A stretch of DNA of 64,000 nucleotides from Emydura subglobosa (taxonomy: Eukaryota > Chordata > Testudines > Chelidae). Made by a program: the position numbers and the translations under genes. Location of the stretch: contig ML679946.1 in the NCBI GenBank assembly GCA_007922225.1, positions 95,982,759-96,046,758 on the forward strand, given 5' to 3'. Positions 57,963 to 64,000 of the stretch are shown here, in pieces. Numbering within the stretch: position 1 is the first letter of the stretch; every line of letters begins with the position of its first letter. A model generated the notes under the pieces. The model was given only the letters and a program-made list of their open reading frames with translations, was not told the DNA's origin and searched no databases.

Positions 57963-58642
57963 CATAGAATCAGAGAGTTGGAAGGGACCTCAGGAGGTTA
58001 TCTAGTCCAACCCCTTGCTCAAAGCAGGACTAACCTCAGCTAAATAATCCCAGTGAGGGTTTGTCAAGCACAGCTTAAAAACCTCTAAAGATGGAGATTC
58101 CACCACCTCCCTAGATAACCCATTCCAGTGCTTCACCACTCTCCTAGTGAAAAACTTTTTCCTAATGTCCAACCTAAGAACTTCCCCACTACAACTTGAG
58201 ACCGTTGCTCCTTGTTCTGTCATCTGCCACCACCGAGAACAGCCTAGCCCCATCCTCCCTGGAACCCCCTTTCAGGTAGTTAAAGGCTGCTATCAAATCC
58301 CCCCTCATTCTTCTCTTCTTCAGACTAAACAAGCCTAGTTCCCTCAGCCTCTCCTCATAAGTCTTGTGCTCCAGCCCCCTAATCATTTTGGTTGCCTCCG
58401 CTGGACTCTCTCCAACTTCTCCATATCCTTGTTGTAGTGGGGGGCCCAAAACTGAACACAATACTCCAAATGAGGCCTCACCAATGCCGAATAGAGGGGA
58501 ATAATCACTTCCCACGATCTGCTGGCAATGCTCCTACTAATGCAGCCCAATATGCTATTAGCCTTCTTGACAACCAGGGCACATTGCTGACTCATATCCA
58601 GCTTCTTATCCACTGTTACCCCAGGTCCTTTATCTGCAGAGG
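57963..58642 (-). mobile_element. CR1 LINE, 3' end fragment
   Basis: On the minus strand the 3' end reads ATTCTATGAT-like at 57963-57972. The coding remains run 58613-58383 ([40 protein letters not shown]) and 58515-58189 ([30 protein letters not shown]), one frame apart. It matches the CR1 at 2459. 5'-truncated. Confidence 0.9.
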
Positions 58643-58710
58643 TTGAATCAGGCAGCGCTGCAATAGGCGTAGCAGTACCCTTTCACAGCACCTTGGATGA
58701 GTTCCATATT

Positions 58711-58830
58711 GGGTGATCAGATGTCCCGGTTTTATAGGGACAGTCCCGATATTTGGGGCTTTTTCTTATATAGGCGCCTATTACCTCCTATCTCCTGTCT
58801 CGATTTTGCACACTTGCTACCTAGTCACCC
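58711..58830. mobile_element. Short MITE, GGGTGA ends
   Basis: GGGTGATCAGATGTCCCGG on the left and CTAGTCACCC on the right are inverted. The interior has TTTTATAGGGACAGTCCCG (a small palindrome) and TTTTTCTTATATAGG. Same family as 61895 and the tandem at 19153. Confidence 0.8.
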
Positions 58831-59619
58831 TAGTTCGATATTCAGCAAGCACAAGGACTGGGGACTGTGTCTGGCTGTTGGGTAAGAGGGCCAGGTGAGG
58901 GGAAGATGGCTTCTTTCACAAATTGGTCACCAGCTAGGCACAATCTTGCTCCTCATGTACATGTATCAGGATATTTTGGGGTTAAGCAATGGCAGTCCAG
59001 CAGAGATGACCCATGCTTGTCGATAGTGGCGGGGGTGGGGAAGGGCAGAGTGAGGACAGCTGGCTTCAGCAGTGTTACTAAGCGTGCTCAGTCCGTGTAA
59101 GCATGCTCAGTACAAGCCAAGCCACAAATCTGGAGGGGCACGTCACCCCACAAGTCCCCTCCACCTCCTGTCGCCACTGTCACCAGAGCCACCCTGCCAT
59201 ATCGATCAAATATCGGTTTTCCTGGAGAGTGAAAATAAAAAGAATTAAAAGTGAGATAACGAGAGAGAGGGCCCACTGGTTTAATTGAAGTTATGCTGGC
59301 GCACAGCTTGAGTAATACAGTGGTGAATCACGGCCACAAGTAGCTCCTTGTGGTGAGTCAAATGCTGTTTTCAATTTAACCACTGCAAATCAGGAGTATT
59401 TCCACTGATTTCAGTGAAGCTAGAATTGGATTTTCACTAGCGTGTCTGAGAGCAGAAACTGGCCCTTAATGCCTGGCATGAACAGGGCCCAGTTCTACAC
59501 AACCGAATCCAATGGCAGTTTAGCCATTGACTTTGATGGCAGCAGGATAGGACCCATTGTGAAAAATATAAAATTGAATAAAGACTCTACCAAATGTGTA
59601 CATACTGGGCTTGCTCCCC
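58831..59619. other. No gene seen
   Basis: Unique. 59505-59560 carries TGGCAGTTTAGCCATTG, a small TCAATGG-type palindrome. Confidence 0.35.
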
Positions 59620-59690
59620 AGCTGGTGTGAAGCAACGGAGCTCTACTGAAGTCAATGGAGCTATGCTAATTTACACCAACTGAGGATCTG
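59620..59690. repeat. Small palindromic repeat
   Basis: CAGCTGGTGTGAAGCAACGG pairs imperfectly with AGCTATGCTAATTTACACCA. The centre is CTACTGAAGTCAATGGAG. Same family as 31061. Confidence 0.65.
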
Positions 59691-61894
59691 TCCCTTTCAA
59701 TGTTATCTGGATAGAGCAGTGTTTGGTTACGCTGTAATAATGACATTTGAATTTGGCCTTGTTCCTGGGCAGCATATGCCTTTCTTAAGAACTTACTTTC
59801 ACTGGATAACATAGCACCCAAGACTGTTTCAGGAAGAAACTGACTTCAAAACTGGGAGAAATTAACAACTCAGGAATACCTAAAATCCTTCCTCTCTGAA
59901 TGTGCTGCATGGAACAATATTGCACTGTTCCTTCAGCAGAGATGCAAACCCTACCAGGCTTTTCCATCTCTAATCTCTCAGCTCCTGTGATTCTAATGTA
60001 TATGCCATGAGTCGCTGATACCACTGTCCCTAACAGACCACATTCATTTTTCATTCTCCGTGGCCGCAAAACTAAAAAAAACCCAAGAAGTTGCCTCCAG
60101 GACTGTGCCAAAGTTCAGCTCCAGAGAGACACATCATCCATCTTCATTTGGTGGCGACAGTAGATGTCGGAGTGTTATCACAGATTAGCAAATCTCTCAT
60201 AGAAAGCTAGATTGGGCCAGTCAGGCAAGGCAGAGAGAGGGGCAGTGTGCAGCCATACAACACAGGGAATGCTCTAGAATGATGGAATTATACCTCAGGG
60301 AGACACAATTCTTCCCCAGGCTCCAGGGTGTGCAAAGGGAGTGCATGGGCTGCACAGTGTTTTAGGAAAGTGCCGATTCCACCATCTGCTGCTTTTGGAC
60401 AACTCTCCATGTCCCCACCATACTCACACTTTGAGCCAATGTGTGTTGATAGGAGTGCACACACAGGGAGAAGTCCCTACATTCCTCTCAGCACAGGAAT
60501 TGCAATGGCCAAGGGGAGAGAATAAAGGGACTTTGTTGTTCTCACACAAGGTAGACAGTTAGGTCTCTGATATTATGGAAAGCATCCCCATGAAAGGACT
60601 GGCTGGTCATCTGTTAGCATCAGGAGGAATACAGGTTGTCAGAGTGCGCACTGCATATCATGGAGGACAAAGACCAAGATGTGACCAAGGTGCCTCCAGG
60701 AGATGGTAACCATACATTTATCTGGATGTTGGATGCCCCAGCCAAACTAGGGAAGTTAAGATCTACCATACACCTGCAGGAGGACAGAAATGAAGCTCAT
60801 GCAGATGTCCCGCTCCTGTAACTCTTTGATAGGGACCTTGCATGATTGTGCCTCTCAAGCCAAGGAAGTGATGTAACAACGCATGTGTTCTAAGTATAGC
60901 TGGTGGGGAAATGACTATCATTTCCTGTGGAAAAAATTGACAAAACCAAAAATGTTCTTGTAAAAAAATTTCTGCAAGCTTTCACTGAAAAACTGAAACC
61001 CCAAATTTTCAGTTGTCAGCAATATTTTGGTTTTCAGATTTTGTAAAAACAATTTTGTGCATGTGAAAACTCAATTTTTTTAATGAAAAAAAATTTTTGG
61101 TGCCAATATTTTGACCAGCCAGCCTGTGTGAAACCAACCAGTGCAGTGTGAAAGGAAGAAACAAAGGCAAATTGAACTATACTGATTTGCACCCACTGAG
61201 GACTGGGCCCTAGATAGTTGGCAAACTGCCCAGACCTCTTGGGACCCCGCATGACTTCCCACTGGACTTCTGGTAGATTTCTTGCTTGTGGTCAGGCTAA
61301 AAATACAGAACAGGAGCTCTCATAATATTTCAGCACTTCAATTTGTGGTCTCAGCCATAGTGCGGAAGGTGCTCAGTGCTGTGAAAAAAATTAGGAAAAT
61401 TTATAATAAATTGTTTTTGAACTTCAAAACGGTTTATATTCCATTCCATCCTCTGCCATGGCCATCATCCTGGTATCTGAATGGTTTGGGCTCACATTCA
61501 GGAACTGCTCCTTTAATCCAAACTAGTTTGTCCACCCCCTAGAGGGAACTTCCTCTTCTGGAATTGTAGCCCAATTGGGATCTATTATTTTAGGCCATAA
61601 ATATTCCTACAGTTTGGAAAGGTCAGAAAGTTCAGATGTTCACTGCAGCTAAAGAGGAGTCCAGATCCAAACCTTGGAACCGAACAGCTTTGAACTCCAA
61701 GACAAAGGTAATGAGCAGGGTATCACTATTTAGACACTAAACAGATCTGAACACCGGGGCTGGCTTCCTCTCTCTTTAATGGGACAGTACCGAATCTGAA
61801 CAGCCGAACACTTTGGGTAAAGTCAGATTAAGGTCTGAATATTGTGCCTTGGGGTCATCTCTAATCATGTCAGGTGAAACTACAAATGCTGGTA
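59691..61894. other. No gene seen
   Basis: Unique sequence. Poly-A/T patches at about 61070-61095. No frame carries a recognisable domain. Confidence 0.4.
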
Positions 61895-62014
61895 GGGTGA
61901 CCAGATGTCCCGATTTTATAGGGACAGTCCCGATATTCAGGGCTTTTTCTTATATGGGCACCTATTGCCCCCTACACCATGTCCTGATTTTTCACACTTG
62001 CTATCTGCTCACCC
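61895..62014. mobile_element. Short MITE, TA-flanked, 120 bp
   Basis: GGGTGACCAGATGTCC on the left and the inverse CTGCTCACCC on the right are flanked directly by TA (61893-61894 and 62015-62016), a duplication typical of Tc1/mariner-type elements. Family partner at 58711. Confidence 0.82.
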
Positions 62015-64000
62015 TAAATGCTGGGCATTTAGCAAGTAAAAAAATCTCCTCCTCTGGCACTTGAGTAGTGGTAATATCCTATAACAACCCCAAAGATAAC
62101 AGTAAGAATATTGTGCATTATACTATGACATCATTAGCTTTTGCTATTTTGTATCATTTTAATATGGACAAGTGCTAAGCAAAGGGTGCAGGTGGAATTT
62201 TCTGTATAGGCACCTACTTCCCCAGGCCCAACATCCGCCATGTCAAAGGCTGTATCCCACAAACCATATGATATGCATATACTCCCTTTCAAAAGTGCTT
62301 AGAGATCTACAGATGAAAAGCCCTATGTAAAAGCTTGGTGTTACACTATATAAAAGGCAAAAGTCAAAAAGCAGCATAAGCAGGTGCGACTCCCAATGGG
62401 AGTGAGGGGTAGGGGGAAGGGAGGGAAATGGAGGCAGCAGCCACACCTGAGGAAGGAAAGTGGAAGCTCCTTCTACAAAAAATCTATGTGGGACAACCCT
62501 AGATCAGGCTTGTACAACTTGAAATACTAACTCAACACTGAAATCAAGCTGAAAAATATTTAAAAGCCATAACGATTTATGCATGTGCTTTTTCAGACCG
62601 GAAGGCAAATCGTGATTGAGCTCAAAACATTTTTTAAAAAAATCCAGGCATTATGCATTCAAAAAGACCTCAAGATGCTTGCAAGTTAACAGTTAGTAAT
62701 TACAGCGCTATGGAGTATAATGCCTCTGTAGCATATTTATTTCCTCCCATACTTCTTGCAAGTGTTGCTGATGCAAAATGAATGGAACAAATCATTCTTA
62801 TGAAAGCAAATTAAATGGAAAACACAGTGATAAAAAGGATGGAGGAAGGTGTTTTGTTTTGTCTTAAACTCTGTTGGCATTTAACGGCTAATTTCTAAAA
62901 GATCATACTTCTATTTTAGGCTGCAGCAAGCCAAAGTTAGCACCTGGATATTGAGCCTTATTTGTCACTACCTGGCACAACACTTAGTCCTAATAAGTGC
63001 ATAAAAAGAGTTTTGGCTATGAGCCTTATTCTGCTGCATCTTTTCAAAGTGTGGTTTCTCTTATTAGCTGCAGACACTATGGGCAATGTTCACAGAATCA
63101 CATGGGCAAGACAGAAGAGATTTTAGTGAGGGAATAAGGAGTTGGCATGGAGTAACATTCTCTCTCACCTACACAAAGATAGGTCACAGCGTTACCAGCT
63201 GGGATTGGCACCAGAGACTTCTCCAATAAAATAGAGTATGGAAAACGGTAAAGATGGGATCACCATACACTAATTGAAATAGATCATATTTCAGGCAATT
63301 CTGTCTTTCCATGGGTTTGGTTTAATGACTCAGGGCCTGATCCTGAAAGTATGGCACTACGTTATTATTAACCACAATAATACTGAGCTGACTCAACTCC
63401 TATTGGGCTTGATTCTGATGGCATTTACTTGTGTTCCTGGCACACACACAGAGAAGTTAGATACAAACATAAATGCTCTTGCTGAAAGGTTTCAGGGTAA
63501 CTCTACTTTATTTCGTAGAGTTCAGAATGATAACACACAAGAACCCCAAAACAGAGAAAGACAAATCAGGCTGCTCCCTAAAATAGTAGCACAACACAAT
63601 CCACCTTACCCTTGACTGGCTATCTGCAGACAGACAGCAGCTGGGTCCCGATTGCATGCTTCTCTACAGAGCCCCCTTGCCTGCTAGCTGGACCCAGAAA
63701 ATACCCTGAAACTTAACAGAATTTTCAATAATCCCATAATTAAATGGAAAATAATGCCTAAAGCTTCACTGAAGGCACCAATTTAAAACCGGTGTGAGAT
63801 CAAACATCACTCCCATTGACTTTGGTGGAATCTGAGAGTGCTCAGAACTCCCTAGAATTGGGCCTAAGGTGCCGGAGAAGAGGATTGCTATGGCAACAAG
63901 AGTTACTGATGCATGGCCACCCAGGATGAAACTCTCCCTCACCCAGGCAGTCGTTAAGGGCGCTGAGTGTGGGTAAAGCTGGGGAATCTTTTCTGAGTTT
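62015..64000. other. No gene seen; possible conserved non-coding stretch
   Basis: 62560-62900 is AT-rich with several TAAT/ATTA cores and no repeat text, which would fit a conserved enhancer, but this is conjecture. No coding domain was found up to the window end. Confidence 0.4.

Overview
This is non-coding vertebrate DNA that is dense in transposons. No complete host protein-coding gene can be supported anywhere in the 64 kb. The repeat mix points to a sauropsid, most likely a turtle, with a crocodilian as the alternative. It contains CR1/L3-type LINE fragments ending in short ATTCTAT-like repeats, MIR-type SINE remnants, PIF/Harbinger transposons with many derived MITEs, several hAT elements with 8-bp target duplications, palindromic fold-back repeats and a degraded endogenous retrovirus. 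The organism call rests on recognising repeat families, not on a gene.

Layout. 1-6.1 kb: a MITE, a CR1 3' end with a MIR-like tail, and a 2.2-kb Harbinger transposon (3698-5924) inserted into an older palindromic MITE with a TCA duplication. 6.1-12.2 kb: mostly unique DNA with a fold-back repeat and an LTR-like stretch. 12.26-14.06 kb: the only strong gene-control signal, a CpG island followed by a purine-rich tract. It has a minus-strand TATA-like box, an E-box, a candidate start codon in good context and a GTGAGT splice donor; the gene is not identifiable. 15.08-18.67 kb: a minus-strand endogenous retrovirus with two ~530-bp LTRs and a gutted interior. 19.15-19.46 kb: a 103-bp unit, half of a MITE plus flank, repeated three times in tandem.

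21-40 kb: a patchwork of nested insertions. These are a hAT at 21832; a MITE inside a larger fold-back element at 24.1-24.9 kb; a fold-back repeat with 13-bp direct repeats at 26.96 kb; an L3 LINE broken by a fold-back element and a hAT (32.66-33.68 kb); a large inverted repeat at 36.2-36.8 kb; and a three-layer nest (MITE, LTR-like insert, hAT) at 37.5-39.2 kb. 40-46 kb: a hAT with a perfect duplication, a LINE 3' end, a MIR and unique DNA.

46.3-50.34 kb: the most complete element, a 4.0-kb Harbinger transposon. It carries a broken DDE transposase on the plus strand and, convergent on the minus strand, a two-exon Myb/SANT-like gene with recognisable splice sites. 51.36-53.2 kb: a long minus-strand L3/CR1 LINE with reverse transcriptase remains. 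53.5-55.0 kb: palindromic repeats and a MITE. 57.96-58.64 kb: a second minus-strand CR1. 58.7-62.0 kb: two copies of a TA-flanked MITE. The rest is unique or too old to classify.

How the parts relate. The Harbinger pair (nuclease plus Myb-like DNA-binding partner) is the kind of two-protein system that could have moved the MITEs here, which share the GTCTACA-type terminal motif and TNA-type 3-bp duplications. Both copies seen here are inactivated. I found no convincing previously undescribed biological system. The best leads are the nested insertions, the fold-back repeats with LINE-like duplications, the rearranged retrovirus and the CpG-island promoter.
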